DNA of 60,908 nucleotides from Clostridia bacterium (GTDB lineage Bacteria; Bacillota; Clostridia; Christensenellales; CAG-138), in assembly GCA_003246365.1 (NCBI GenBank), contig QKAN01000012.1, forward strand, positions 1 to 60,908. The letters run 5' to 3'. Under the pieces are notes generated by a model, which had not been told where the DNA came from, did no database searches, and saw nothing but the letters and a program-made list of their open reading frames with translations. This document shows positions 9,515 through 18,226 of this stretch, piece after piece (position 1 is the stretch's first letter; each line of letters opens with the position of its first letter). A program made the position numbers and the translations under genes.

Positions 9515-11014
9515 ATGAACAATTCTTGGAAAAAAGCGCTGTCCGTGCTGCTTGCCGTTGCAATGACGCTGTCATTTGCCGCTTGCGCCGGAAACAGCGC
9601 AAATAACGCCAGCGCGTCGAACGCGACAAGTTCGGACGCAACCAGCTCGGACGCAACAAGTTCGGATGCATCGGCCTATACCGATGCGGAACTTGCGGAA
9701 ATTGCCGTAAAAATCGGTGATAGCGACGAATTCACCGTTACAAAAGGCGATATCGTTGATCAGTACGACTACATTGTTTCGATGTATACGGCCTATGGCA
9801 TGAGCGCACCCTCGACCGACGAGGACATCGAAGCCATGCAGGACGACGTCATTTCCTCTCTTGTTTCCGACAAGATTCAGCTTTACGAAGCGAGCCTGCT
9901 CGGCATAACGTTGACCGATGAAGAATTGGCCGATGTCGAAGCGCAGGTTGAAGACGAAATGTCCTATTACATGGATCTTTTCCGTTCCCAGGCTGAGAGC
10001 GAAGGCGCGAGCGACGTCGAAGCGCGCACTCTCGAAATCTTCCAGGAACAGCTTGATGCGGCTGGCATGGATATGGATGTAGACGGATTCCGCTCCTACA
10101 TCGAAGAAACATACATGAACGAAGCGATCAAAGTCGCTCTGCAGGCAGAGGTCACCAAGGATGTATCCGCGACCGATGAAGAGATTCAAGCCTACTATGA
10201 TGATCTGCTTGCTTCGCAGACAGACAGCTACACCACGTCTCCTGCCGATTACGGCTATGCGGCTGAAGATTATCAGATGAACGGCGGCGACCCGATGCTC
10301 TATACACCGGAAGGCTATGTGCGCGTGCGTTCAATCTCCATCTCGCCGGAAGGTGATGTATCTGACGATTACACCACGCTCTTGAGCGACCTTACCGATT
10401 TGGAAGCGCAGTACGGTGCGGCAGCCCTCGCGGCCCTTGCCGACAAGTATGCGGCAGCCGGTGCGGATGCTTCGAACACCAGCATCAACGTGACCACCTC
10501 GGAAATCGAAGGCGGCGCATCACTGGTGAGCGACTATATCACGAAGAAAGCCGCTGCGGACGCGCTCTATGAAGAATACATTGCAGATGCACGCGCCAAA
10601 GCAGACGAAGCATACGCCGCTCTGGAAGCCGGCACGAGCTTTGAAGATGTGCTCACGCAGTATGGCGAAGATACGATGTATACCAGCTATCCGTCGTTTG
10701 TTGACACCGGCCTGCTGATGTATATCGGCGGCGAAGACACGAGCTGGGATGCGAAGCTTGTTGAAGCGGTTGGTCTGCTGCAGGCTGGCGAACACACCGC
10801 CGTTATCCAGATTGACGACGTGTTCTACATTCTCCAGCTTGTCGGAAGCGAACCCGCAGGCGAAAAATCGTTTACGGATGCGTATGACGATGTAAAAGCG
10901 GCTGTCGTAGCGCAGAATGCGGATACCGCATGGAGCGCACAGGTGCAGTCCTGGGAGAACGACACCAGCATCGCGACGTATTACGAGGATGTATTCCGCG
11001 ATATCGGCAAGTAA
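9515..11014 (+). CDS. PrsA/SurA-type foldase lipoprotein
   Basis: 499 residues. A lipoprotein signal peptide ends in SFAAC with acylated Cys24, followed by a Ser/Asp/Ala/Thr linker containing three near-repeats of SSDAT. Residues ~55-200 form a helical SurA-like N-terminal region, and ~340-470 resemble a parvulin (PpiC) rotamase domain (DEAYAALEAGTSFEDVLTQYGED, shortened here to its core ALEAGTSFEDVLTQYG). Likely a membrane-anchored extracytoplasmic chaperone or prolyl isomerase for secreted proteins. It is longer than Bacillus PrsA (~290 residues). Follows pth-mfd at 112 bp, the usual place in Clostridia; ATG follows GGGAGAAA. Catalytic activity is not certain because the rotamase core is divergent. 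Confidence 0.85.
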   Translation: MNNSWKKALSVLLAVAMTLSFAACAGNSANNASASNATSSDATSSDATSSDASAYTDAELAEIAVKIGDSDEFTVTKGDIVDQYDYIVSMYTAYGMSAPSTDEDIEAMQDDVISSLVSDKIQLYEASLLGITLTDEELADVEAQVEDEMSYYMDLFRSQAESEGASDVEARTLEIFQEQLDAAGMDMDVDGFRSYIEETYMNEAIKVALQAEVTKDVSATDEEIQAYYDDLLASQTDSYTTSPADYGYAAEDYQMNGGDPMLYTPEGYVRVRSISISPEGDVSDDYTTLLSDLTDLEAQYGAAALAALADKYAAAGADASNTSINVTTSEIEGGASLVSDYITKKAAADALYEEYIADARAKADEAYAALEAGTSFEDVLTQYGEDTMYTSYPSFVDTGLLMYIGGEDTSWDAKLVEAVGLLQAGEHTAVIQIDDVFYILQLVGSEPAGEKSFTDAYDDVKAAVVAQNADTAWSAQVQSWENDTSIATYYEDVFRDIGK

Positions 11015-11029
11015 TCATCAACAACACTT

Positions 11030-11060
11030 TGGCGGGCGATCTAAGGATCGCCCGCTTTTT
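11030..11060 (+). terminator. Intrinsic terminator after the foldase gene
   Basis: The hairpin GCGGGCGATC-taag-GATCGCCCGC is followed by TTTTTG, 16 bp after the stop codon of the PrsA-like gene. Confidence 0.93.
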
Positions 11061-11209
11061 GTTGAAACAATAAATTGCCGGTGATAAATCTACTTGTTTT
11101 TACAACTTGGATTTGCTATATTGAAACAAGGACGAGACTGGCGGAAGCGTATCCGAAAGAGAAGCAAAACAGCCGGCTTGTTCAATTCAAGCAGGAGGTG
11201 GTTTCTAAT

Positions 11210-11365
11210 ATGAAATATGAATGCGTTTGCGGTTATGTATATGATCCGGAAGTGGGCGATCCCGATAACGGAGTCGCGCCGGGAACCGCGTTTGAAGATC
11301 TGCCGGAAGATTGGGTATGCCCTGTTTGCGGCATGGATAAGGATGCGTTTACCGCGATCGAATAA
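11210..11365 (+). CDS. Rubredoxin
   Basis: 51 residues, exactly the size of a canonical rubredoxin, a small cytosolic electron carrier with one Fe(Cys)4 centre. The ligands are Cys5 and Cys7 in CVCGYVYDP and Cys37 and Cys40 in WVCPVCG. The first pair is CxC (YECVCG) rather than the usual CxxC, which is unusual. The start ATG 11210 follows AGGAGGTG at 11193-11200; an upstream in-frame extension to 11075 has no ribosome site and no rubredoxin homology, so it is left out. Monocistronic. It probably serves oxygen or peroxide detoxification in an anaerobe; no partner gene is adjacent. Confidence 0.93.
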   Translation: MKYECVCGYVYDPEVGDPDNGVAPGTAFEDLPEDWVCPVCGMDKDAFTAIE

Positions 11366-11393
11366 CATAATCGGTAAGTTACCTTAACGACAG

Positions 11394-11429
11394 CGAGCGC
11401 CCCGAAGCAATTCGGAGCGCTCGTCTTTG
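11394..11429. terminator. Intrinsic terminator between converging genes
   Basis: CGAGCGC-cccgaagcaattcgga-GCGCTCG with an inner CCGAA/TTCGG pairing, followed by TCTTTGT. It lies between rubredoxin (plus) and the binding lipoprotein (minus). Confidence 0.75.
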
Positions 11430-11446
11430 TGTTGTAGCTAAGATTG

Positions 11447-12508
11447 TTAGAACGTCGGTGCGTGTTCCTCGTACAACGCAGTATAGAGCGCGTCAAGCCC
11501 TTCCAGAATACGCGGACCGGCGCGGGTGATTAAACTCGCGTCGATATAATAGACACGGCTGTTGACGATTGCGGTCATTTCAGCCCAGTCTGCGCGCGCA
11601 AGGATTTCTTCGGTTCCGGTCAGCGTCGTTGTGGTTACCGCGTTGGGGTCATCGGTCGCTGTGGCGTCTTCGGTTTGATCCGCGCTGCTGCTTTTAGTTG
11701 TCGTTATGATGAAATCAGGGTTTCGTCCGATCACCTGATCCTGCGTGACGGCGAGAACGCCGGTTTGATCTTCAAATTCGTTATGGAAACCGAGCAGCGT
11801 GACAAGCGCGTTGAAAATAGTACCTGCGCCGTCCGTGGTCAACCCGTCTTCAAGCGGAGAGAGTTCAATATAGACCGTTTCGCTGTTCTGGGAAACTTTT
11901 GCCTGCATCTCGGCTATACCGGTGATGAGCTGCGAAACGAGCGCATTGGCCTCGGCAGTATGATTCGTAACCGTACCAAGCAGGTTGATCGCTCCATAGA
12001 GATTGTTGACGTCTGTCGCATTGGTGACGAGCATAGGAATGCCGGAACTGTTGAGCGCGTTCACCAAATCCGCATCCGCTGCATCGTCGGCGCTCATGAC
12101 GACAAGCTGCGGTTCTCTTAACAAGATGAGATCCGAATCAGACTTGTTGTTCACCGTGACAAAGGGAATTACATTCGTCTCCGAAGGATAATCGCAGATG
12201 GCGGTTCTGCCAACAACGCTGTCGCCCGCGCCGAGTGCAAATAATATTTCGCAATCTGCCGGATCGAGCACGACGATGCGCTCCGGATATGCGCTCAGAC
12301 GGATTGTGTTGCCAACCATATCGGTCGTATCTACGAGATACCCGCTTGAAGACGAGCTGGTCGTACCGCTGCCGGGTGCAAAATCGGAAGCGACGCTGCC
12401 GGAACCGTCGTCTGCAGGTACGGGAGAGGGTAGAGCGCAGGCTGCCATGCCGAATGCAAGCGATAACGCAAGCACCGCGAACAACATGCAGAGGGATCGA
12501 TTCTTCAT
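11447..12508 (-). CDS. ABC transporter substrate-binding lipoprotein (BtuF/FhuD-type)
   Basis: 353 residues. A lipoprotein signal ends at Cys24 (MAAC), then a Ser/Gly-rich linker, then a periplasmic-binding-protein fold of the cobalamin/siderophore/haem class: YPERIVVLDPADCEILFALGAGDSVVG is the hallmark opening (core ERIVVLDPADCEILFALG). The start at 12508 is placed after AAAGGAC; 18 further codons upstream are unlikely. No permease or ATPase gene is adjacent, so it is an orphan component; the ligand (iron complex, corrinoid, haem) cannot be told. It reads away from the hydrolase gene at 12896. Confidence 0.87.
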   Translation of the reverse strand: MKNRSLCMLFAVLALSLAFGMAACALPSPVPADDGSGSVASDFAPGSGTTSSSSSGYLVDTTDMVGNTIRLSAYPERIVVLDPADCEILFALGAGDSVVGRTAICDYPSETNVIPFVTVNNKSDSDLILLREPQLVVMSADDAADADLVNALNSSGIPMLVTNATDVNNLYGAINLLGTVTNHTAEANALVSQLITGIAEMQAKVSQNSETVYIELSPLEDGLTTDGAGTIFNALVTLLGFHNEFEDQTGVLAVTQDQVIGRNPDFIITTTKSSSADQTEDATATDDPNAVTTTTLTGTEEILARADWAEMTAIVNSRVYYIDASLITRAGPRILEGLDALYTALYEEHAPTF

Positions 12509-12895
12509 CAAATTTTTGTCCTTTCCGTTTCGATATGCCGCAAGCTTTTCTATAACGCGCAAGATTGCAGCAGTGAAATGGGACGTTTCAAACTGCGTTC
12601 AGTATACCGCGCGTTCGAAAAAGGGTCAACCGAAGAGAACGTTTGAACCATCTGATAGGATTGGGTTATATTTGACAATAATGATTCCTGATTTTTCCAG
12701 TATTTCCGTTTATTAATGGTTGAACCGGAAATAGCCAGATCTAATTTGGATAAAACATCAAAAGAATAAGGCATCTGTTTGCCAAATTTTACCAGGAAAT
12801 TCACACGTGAATCACGCTGTACGCTGGTTGTGAAACGTAGTATGATAGATCAGATGGACTTAACCTGGCAATTGCATGAAGGAGAATATAGCGTC

Positions 12896-13858
12896 ATGAA
12901 GAAAAAGTTTCCTATCGACGAGCATCTGAGACTCGCGCTCAACGGAACAACGCTCGATATGCGTATCCGCGGCACAAACGAGAAAAATCCTGTGCTGTTG
13001 TGCCTGCATGGCGGTCCGGGCAGCTGCGACCGTTTTTCGGTGTTGGAAGATCGCGCGCCGCTGGCGGATGTTTGTACGATTGTCAGCTTTGATCAGCGCG
13101 GCGCGGGGAAGAGCTATTCCCGCGAACAGGCGGCAAAACACATGGATATGGAGACGGTGATTCAGGATGCAATCGCGGTGGTAGATTATCTCGGCAAGCG
13201 GTTTGAGCAAGAGAAAGTATATCTCGTTGGACACAGCTACGGAAGCTTTCTCGGCGTACATGTTTGCAAACGGATTCCGCAAAAAATTGCCGCATATATT
13301 GGGCTAGGTCAATTGGCAGACGGTCCGGAAAACGAAAAAATCTCCTACGAATTTGTTTGGAACGAGGCGCAGAAGCGCGGCGAAAAAAAGGCAATCAAGG
13401 CACTTGAACGCATTGGCGCGCCGGTGAACGGGCTTTACCGTTCGCTCGACGACTTAACGCTGCAGCGAAACCTGATGAACCGATACGGCGGCGCGATATA
13501 CGACAAAAAAGGGAGCATCCTAACTTCTATGGTACTGCCGGTGCTTCGCTCGCCCGAATACAGCCTTATCGACATGATTGGGTATGTAAAGGGAACTTTT
13601 TACAACCTCAATGAACTCTGGAAAGAGGTAATTGCGTGCGATTTCGTTAAATCTGTACCGAAATTGGACGTTCCGGTCTATATTACGCAGGGCAGACATG
13701 ACTATAACACGCCTTCGGAGATTGCGAAACGCTGGTTTGACGCGCTGGAAGCGCCAAAAAAAGAATGGATTTGGTTTGAGAAAAGCGCGCATTCCCCGAC
13801 ACATGAAGAAAAAGACAGATGGAATGAAGTGTTGCGCACACAGGTTTTAGGCAAATAG
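12896..13858 (+). CDS. Alpha/beta hydrolase, proline iminopeptidase-like
   Basis: 320 residues of the alpha/beta hydrolase fold. LHGGPG near residue 37 is the oxyanion-hole motif of proline iminopeptidases (peptidase family S33), SFDQRGAGKS follows, the nucleophile Ser is in GHSYGS near residue 116, the acid is probably Asp in GRHDYNTP and the base His in KSAHSPTHE. The start ATG 12896 follows GAAGGAGA at 12878-12885. Cytosolic. The motifs favour an aminopeptidase that releases N-terminal proline, but esterase relatives share them. Monocistronic with a clear terminator. Confidence 0.85.
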   Translation: MKKKFPIDEHLRLALNGTTLDMRIRGTNEKNPVLLCLHGGPGSCDRFSVLEDRAPLADVCTIVSFDQRGAGKSYSREQAAKHMDMETVIQDAIAVVDYLGKRFEQEKVYLVGHSYGSFLGVHVCKRIPQKIAAYIGLGQLADGPENEKISYEFVWNEAQKRGEKKAIKALERIGAPVNGLYRSLDDLTLQRNLMNRYGGAIYDKKGSILTSMVLPVLRSPEYSLIDMIGYVKGTFYNLNELWKEVIACDFVKSVPKLDVPVYITQGRHDYNTPSEIAKRWFDALEAPKKEWIWFEKSAHSPTHEEKDRWNEVLRTQVLGK

Positions 13859-13871
13859 CGGGTTGATTTTC

Positions 13872-13899
13872 GAAAAAGGGCGCAAAGCGCCCTTTTTTT
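13872..13899 (+). terminator. Intrinsic terminator after the hydrolase gene
   Basis: AAAAAGGGCG-caaa-GCGCCCTTTTTTT, a short GC stem with a T-run, 14 bp past the stop codon. Confidence 0.93.
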
Positions 13900-14108
13900 G
13901 TGGTGACGGGCGTTGTGGTTTTAAAAAAGAAAACGCGGTACGTGGGGCAAAACGCAGAATATTGGAAAGAAACTGAAAACAAATCGCGTGTGCTCTTTCT
14001 ATCCGGCGGCTGATTTGCTATGATACAGAATGCACTATTGTGGCGCATGCCGTGCCGGAGAAACACGAGCGCGGCGAATGAAAGTTTCGTCAATAAACGG
14101 AGAGATAC

Positions 14109-15302
14109 ATGGAAAGACGCGCAGCTAAGCCCAAACGGAAAGTAGGGCATATCGATTACCCGATCGTATTGATGGTCGGTCTTCTTTGCGCGTTCGGACT
14201 GGTCATGGTTTTTTCCGCGAGCTATTATTATGCGCAGAATACCGCTTCCGTCGGTTACGACGGGTATTATTATATCCGTAAGCAGGCGGTTTACCTCGCG
14301 ATCGGTTTCCCGATGATGCTGTTGATTTCATTCATCGACTTCCGCAAGTTGGAGCGGTTTAAGCTCATCGGTATTTTGATTTCTATCGCCATGTTGCTCG
14401 CGGTGCTTGCGTTTGGCCAGGAGACGAACGGCGCGAAACGTTGGATCGTCATCGGCGGACAGAGTATTCAGCCATCCGAAATCGCAAAATTCGGTATGAT
14501 GCTTTATATGTCGTCGTTTGCTGCAAAAAAACACAAGGTTATGCAGAGCTTTACCAAGGGAATGCTGCCGATGCTTTTAGTCATCGGTATTATCTGCGGT
14601 CTTGTTATGTTGCAGCCGAACATGTCCATGGCCGTTATCATGGGCCTGATGGGGTACGCGCTGCTCTTTATCGGTGGTTGCGACACCAAACAGATGCTTT
14701 TACTGGCTGTCGTATTTGCCGCACTGTTTGCTCTGCTGGCGGTTATCGAGCCGTACCGCATGGCGCGCTTAACTTCGTTTGTCGATCCTTGGAAAGATGC
14801 GCTCGGCGACGGATATCAGCTCATTCAGTCTTATTACGCGCTGGGCTCCGGCGGCCTCTTCGGCGTCGGACTCAACAACAGCCGCCAGAAGCTGCTGTAC
14901 ATGACGTATGGCGAATCGGACTTCATCTTCGCAATCGTTGCGGAAGAACTTGGTTTGGTTGGCGCCCTGCTCGTGCTCGCGGCATACGGGTTCATCATTT
15001 ATCGCGGTATTCGAATTGCGCTTCTCTGCCGTGACCGGTTCGGCAGCATGCTTGCCGGTGGTATTACGGTTGTTTTCGGTTTGCAGATATTCGTTAATAT
15101 CGGCGTTTGCACAGGACTGCTTCCGACGACCGGACAGGCGCTTCCGTTCATCAGCGCAGGCGGTTCGTCGATGATGATCTTCCTCGCGGCAATGGGCGTG
15201 CTTTTGAGCATATCGCGGTTTAACAGCCTGCACGCAGCCGAACCGCAGGTGGTTGAGAAAAGAGCGGAGCGAGGCGTGAAAAACGAGCGCGTACGCGCGT
15301 AA
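14109..15302 (+). CDS. FtsW/RodA/SpoVE-family peptidoglycan glycosyltransferase
   Basis: 397 residues with about ten membrane segments and short basic ends: a SEDS-family protein that polymerises lipid II with a class B penicillin-binding protein. Family marks: NGAKRWIVIGG-QSIQPSE (about residues 107-124), the acidic loop YRMARLTSFVDPW, GDGYQLIQSYYALGSGGLFGVG (split here as YQLIQSYYALGSGG), FIFAIVAEELG and PTTGQALPFISAGGSS. The last stretch is typical of FtsW/SpoVE. GGAGAGAT precedes ATG 14109. It lies 78 bp before an ftsQ-like gene, which favours a division role, but no mur genes or ftsZ follow; a sporulation paralogue (SpoVE) remains possible. Confidence 0.9.
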   Translation: MERRAAKPKRKVGHIDYPIVLMVGLLCAFGLVMVFSASYYYAQNTASVGYDGYYYIRKQAVYLAIGFPMMLLISFIDFRKLERFKLIGILISIAMLLAVLAFGQETNGAKRWIVIGGQSIQPSEIAKFGMMLYMSSFAAKKHKVMQSFTKGMLPMLLVIGIICGLVMLQPNMSMAVIMGLMGYALLFIGGCDTKQMLLLAVVFAALFALLAVIEPYRMARLTSFVDPWKDALGDGYQLIQSYYALGSGGLFGVGLNNSRQKLLYMTYGESDFIFAIVAEELGLVGALLVLAAYGFIIYRGIRIALLCRDRFGSMLAGGITVVFGLQIFVNIGVCTGLLPTTGQALPFISAGGSSMMIFLAAMGVLLSISRFNSLHAAEPQVVEKRAERGVKNERVRA

Positions 15303-15380
15303 TACAAAGCAAAACAAAAGGTAGAACCGACATTACCGCAGATTACTGCTTGCAGATCAAAGGTTGGAAAGTCTGAGTCG

Positions 15381-16925
15381 ATGGGGAAAGACAGAAATAA
15401 AAAATCGAATTATGAAACGGATGGGACGAAGAAAAAAAGCTTCTGGTCCAATTTTTTCGAACCTATTCCGTCGGATGACGATTTTGATCCCGCGTCGGCA
15501 AACCGCCAATACGGCGAACCGCCGGAACCGCCCCTGACGCACTTGTTCAGCGACGACGATGTGGAGTTTTCCGACGAGGAAGATGCGCAGGATCTGGCGA
15601 GCCTGACATGGGAAGACGGCGAAAAAGTCGTGTCCGACACAGAACGGATGCGCTATGTTAAAAAGCCGCAGGCAACCGAAAAATCCAAATCAAAAAAGAA
15701 ACGCGACGACTCGATCCGGCTCTTTGACAACGTAGAAGACGATTTTTACGAAGACGAAGAAGAACCGGCTAGGGGACACTCCCAAACCACGCGCACGCGC
15801 ATTTTCCGCACGGGTGCTTCAACTACCGCGCGAATTCATATCAACGAAACCGAAGAAACCATCCGCATGGCGGAAGCGCAGAAAAAAGCGCGCGCGAGAG
15901 AAGCGGCGCGCAAACATGAAGAATACGTAGAACGGCAGCTGCGAAAAAAACAACGCAATGCCATGATGACAAAGCTCTTTGGCAACCTTGCCTTTGTCAT
16001 AGCGATTCTTGTTGCGGTCGGCATCGCATTGTATTACGGCTTTTTGCTTTCGGATATCGTCGTGATGGGAAATGAAAATTACGCGTCTGACTATATCATA
16101 GAACGATCCGGCCTTAAACTTGGAACGCATATGTTGTTTGTTGATCTAGACCAAGCCGAGGAAAACATCGCGGAAGACCCGTATCTTCAGGTTGACTCGG
16201 TTACATATATTTTTCCGAGTCGTGTGCGCATCGTGGTTACCGAGCGAAAAGCGGTTGCGGGCATCGTTGGACTGGATAGCAACGTGATCATCGATAAAAA
16301 CGGCTACGTGCTGTCCATGGCAGGCGCAACGGACATTTCCGATCTGATTCAGGTAACGGGCGTTACAACGTCCGGCTATCAGTTAGGCCAGCGACTCGGT
16401 CAGGGTAACGACTTCTCGACCGCTACGTTGGTGCAGCTGATCTCCGTTTTGGAGCAATATGGTTTGACGGAGTCGATCAAATCCATCGACCTGACAACAC
16501 CGCTTGCGATTACCATGACTTCGCAGGACGGCTTGAAGATTCACGTTGGTCAGGCGACCGACCTTGACACCAAGATGGATGTACTTTCGCGATTGATGCC
16601 GGAGTTTACAGCCAAAGGGATATCGACCGGCACGCTTTACCTTTCCGCGAAAGGTGGAACGGTATACTCCACGACGAGCTATACAGACCGAACACCGGTC
16701 GAGGTGACGGAAGACACGACAAACACTGGGCTGTTGCCTGTGGACGCAGACGGAGACGGAATTGACGACAACACCGGACTGCCGTATACGGCGCTGCCGG
16801 TTGACGCGGATGGAGACGGAATCGACGACAACACCGGCGAAGCTTATACGCCGACCGTAACGGTTGCGCCGACTCCGACGCCTGTACCGACGCCATCCGG
16901 CGGTTCGGACGATTTCCAGGGATAA
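15381..16925 (+). CDS. ftsQ: FtsQ/DivIB-type cell division protein with Ca2+-binding-like tail repeats
   Basis: 514 residues, about twice the usual ~260-residue FtsQ. Residues 1-195 are a charged, low-complexity cytosolic region; one membrane segment lies at about 196-217; a POTRA domain at about 220-290 opens with LLSDIVVMGNENYASDYI; a beta domain follows. The tail (about 452-490) holds two copies of PVDADGDGIDDNTG, a thrombospondin-type-3/EF-like acidic repeat, then a Pro/Thr-rich end. FtsQ is a scaffold of the divisome with the FtsL/FtsB pair. The long N-terminus and the repeats are not part of the classical family and may be lineage-specific. Follows the ftsW-like gene at 78 bp and is probably co-transcribed. 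Confidence 0.85.
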   Translation: MGKDRNKKSNYETDGTKKKSFWSNFFEPIPSDDDFDPASANRQYGEPPEPPLTHLFSDDDVEFSDEEDAQDLASLTWEDGEKVVSDTERMRYVKKPQATEKSKSKKKRDDSIRLFDNVEDDFYEDEEEPARGHSQTTRTRIFRTGASTTARIHINETEETIRMAEAQKKARAREAARKHEEYVERQLRKKQRNAMMTKLFGNLAFVIAILVAVGIALYYGFLLSDIVVMGNENYASDYIIERSGLKLGTHMLFVDLDQAEENIAEDPYLQVDSVTYIFPSRVRIVVTERKAVAGIVGLDSNVIIDKNGYVLSMAGATDISDLIQVTGVTTSGYQLGQRLGQGNDFSTATLVQLISVLEQYGLTESIKSIDLTTPLAITMTSQDGLKIHVGQATDLDTKMDVLSRLMPEFTAKGISTGTLYLSAKGGTVYSTTSYTDRTPVEVTEDTTNTGLLPVDADGDGIDDNTGLPYTALPVDADGDGIDDNTGEAYTPTVTVAPTPTPVPTPSGGSDDFQG

Positions 16926-17016
16926 TTGTGGTTGTTTTAAAGAAACGGCTCGTTGTCTGAAAACTTTTAACGAAATAGAATGATATAATCAAAATCGAAA
17001 TGCGCAAACACACAAA

Positions 17017-17045
17017 AGAGGCGGAGGGATTTCCCTCCGCCTCTT
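17017..17045. terminator. Intrinsic terminator between ftsQ and the LysR gene
   Basis: AGAGGCGGAGGG-attt-CCCTCCGCCTCT with A-rich left and T-containing right flanks; it can serve both converging genes. Confidence 0.85.
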
Positions 17046-17056
17046 ATATCATTATG

Positions 17057-17983
17057 CTATTTCTTTTTTAAATTGTGAATGGCAAACGCGACGAAATCAC
17101 GCTCCGCTTTGCTGAACACGGTTTCCTTCTGATAGACAAGGTAGATATCCCGAAATGCGCCGCCCGCGTCCAAATCGAAAACGAGCAAGTCGCCGCTGCT
17201 CACATATTTCTTTGCGGCCATCTGTGAAACAATCGCAACACCGAGGCCGCTGACGACCGAGCTCTTGACCGCGTCCGCCTGATTCATCCGCGCGACAACG
17301 TGCAACTGCTTGCCGCTCATGCCGTTTTTCTCCAGATAGCGGTCAAACTCTTTTTTCGTGCCGGAGGTATGGCTGCGTTCCAGCATTGGTTCATCCAGCA
17401 GGTCGCAACCGTAAAGACCGCGTCTTTTGAGCTGCTGATAGCGGCTGTTATTCGGCGTGATCATGACGAGCTTATCTTTGCTGATGGCGCGATATTCCAA
17501 TTCTTTGCTGTTGAGCGCCGTTCCGCAGAAACCGATGCGCGCGTTTTGATTGAGCAATTGTTCGTGTACAAACGTGCTGTCTCCGTTGACGAGAACAAAC
17601 CGACAGGTCGGGTGTATCTTCACATAATCCGCCATGAGATTTGGAAGCAAATATTCAAACGAATCCGTCGATGCGGCGATTAACAGCTCCTGTTGCGCGG
17701 GTGCGTCGCTTGCCTCGTCCGCAAGGATGCGGCATTGTTCCACGATAGCGCGGGCATAAGAACAGAGCTCTTTTCCGCGGACGGTAGTTACCACCTGCTT
17801 TTTTGCGTTGCGAATGAAGAGCTGTACGCCCAGCGTATCCTCCAGCCCCTGTATATGCGCGCTGACGGTGCTTTGCGCGAGAGAAAGCTGACTTGCGGCG
17901 CGCGAGAAACTATTGGTCTCGGCGACCGCTAAAAATACCTCGAGTTGTCGAATGCTGAAGTTGATCAAATCAATCGCGTCCAA
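17057..17983 (-). CDS. LysR-family transcriptional regulator
   Basis: 308 residues, normal for LysR regulators. A winged helix-turn-helix fills residues ~8-67 (RQLEVFLAVAETNSFSRAAS and then TVSAHIQGLEDTLGVQLF), followed by a two-lobed effector domain (ELLIAASTDSFEYLLPNL). The start at 17983 is TTG with only a weak ribosome site; translation could begin a few codons later, before FSIRQLE. The domain resembles the CysB/selenium-associated group, but the effector is not readable. It lies downstream of the pyrophosphatase gene in the same orientation, with a 243-bp gap and a hairpin, so a regulatory link is not obvious. Confidence 0.9.
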   Translation of the reverse strand: MDAIDLINFSIRQLEVFLAVAETNSFSRAASQLSLAQSTVSAHIQGLEDTLGVQLFIRNAKKQVVTTVRGKELCSYARAIVEQCRILADEASDAPAQQELLIAASTDSFEYLLPNLMADYVKIHPTCRFVLVNGDSTFVHEQLLNQNARIGFCGTALNSKELEYRAISKDKLVMITPNNSRYQQLKRRGLYGCDLLDEPMLERSHTSGTKKEFDRYLEKNGMSGKQLHVVARMNQADAVKSSVVSGLGVAIVSQMAAKKYVSSGDLLVFDLDAGGAFRDIYLVYQKETVFSKAERDFVAFAIHNLKKK

Positions 17984-18136
17984 GTCTGAAAAGTGTTATC
18001 GAAAAAACCGATTGAAATCATTTTATAGGATTGTGCGCCGGGAATCAAACTTTTTTTCGGATAGAAACGTTGGCAAGAAATTCGTTATGTAAAATAAACC
18101 TATGTATTCGACAAGAAAATATTTCTCTGATTAACG

Positions 18137-18166
18137 CCAAAGACACCCGGTGAAGGGTGTCTTTGA
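18137..18166. terminator. Hairpin, probable terminator after hppA
   Basis: CAAAGACACCC-ggtgaa-GGGTGTCTTTG is an 11-bp perfect stem 60 bp past the hppA stop codon. The T-run on the minus strand is weak (TTTG at the stem end), so termination efficiency is uncertain. Confidence 0.55.
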
Positions 18167-18226
18167 CGGTTAGAATCCAGAACGTGCAGAGGTCTTGGCG
18201 CGTTCTGCAGGATCGGATCGGTTCGC

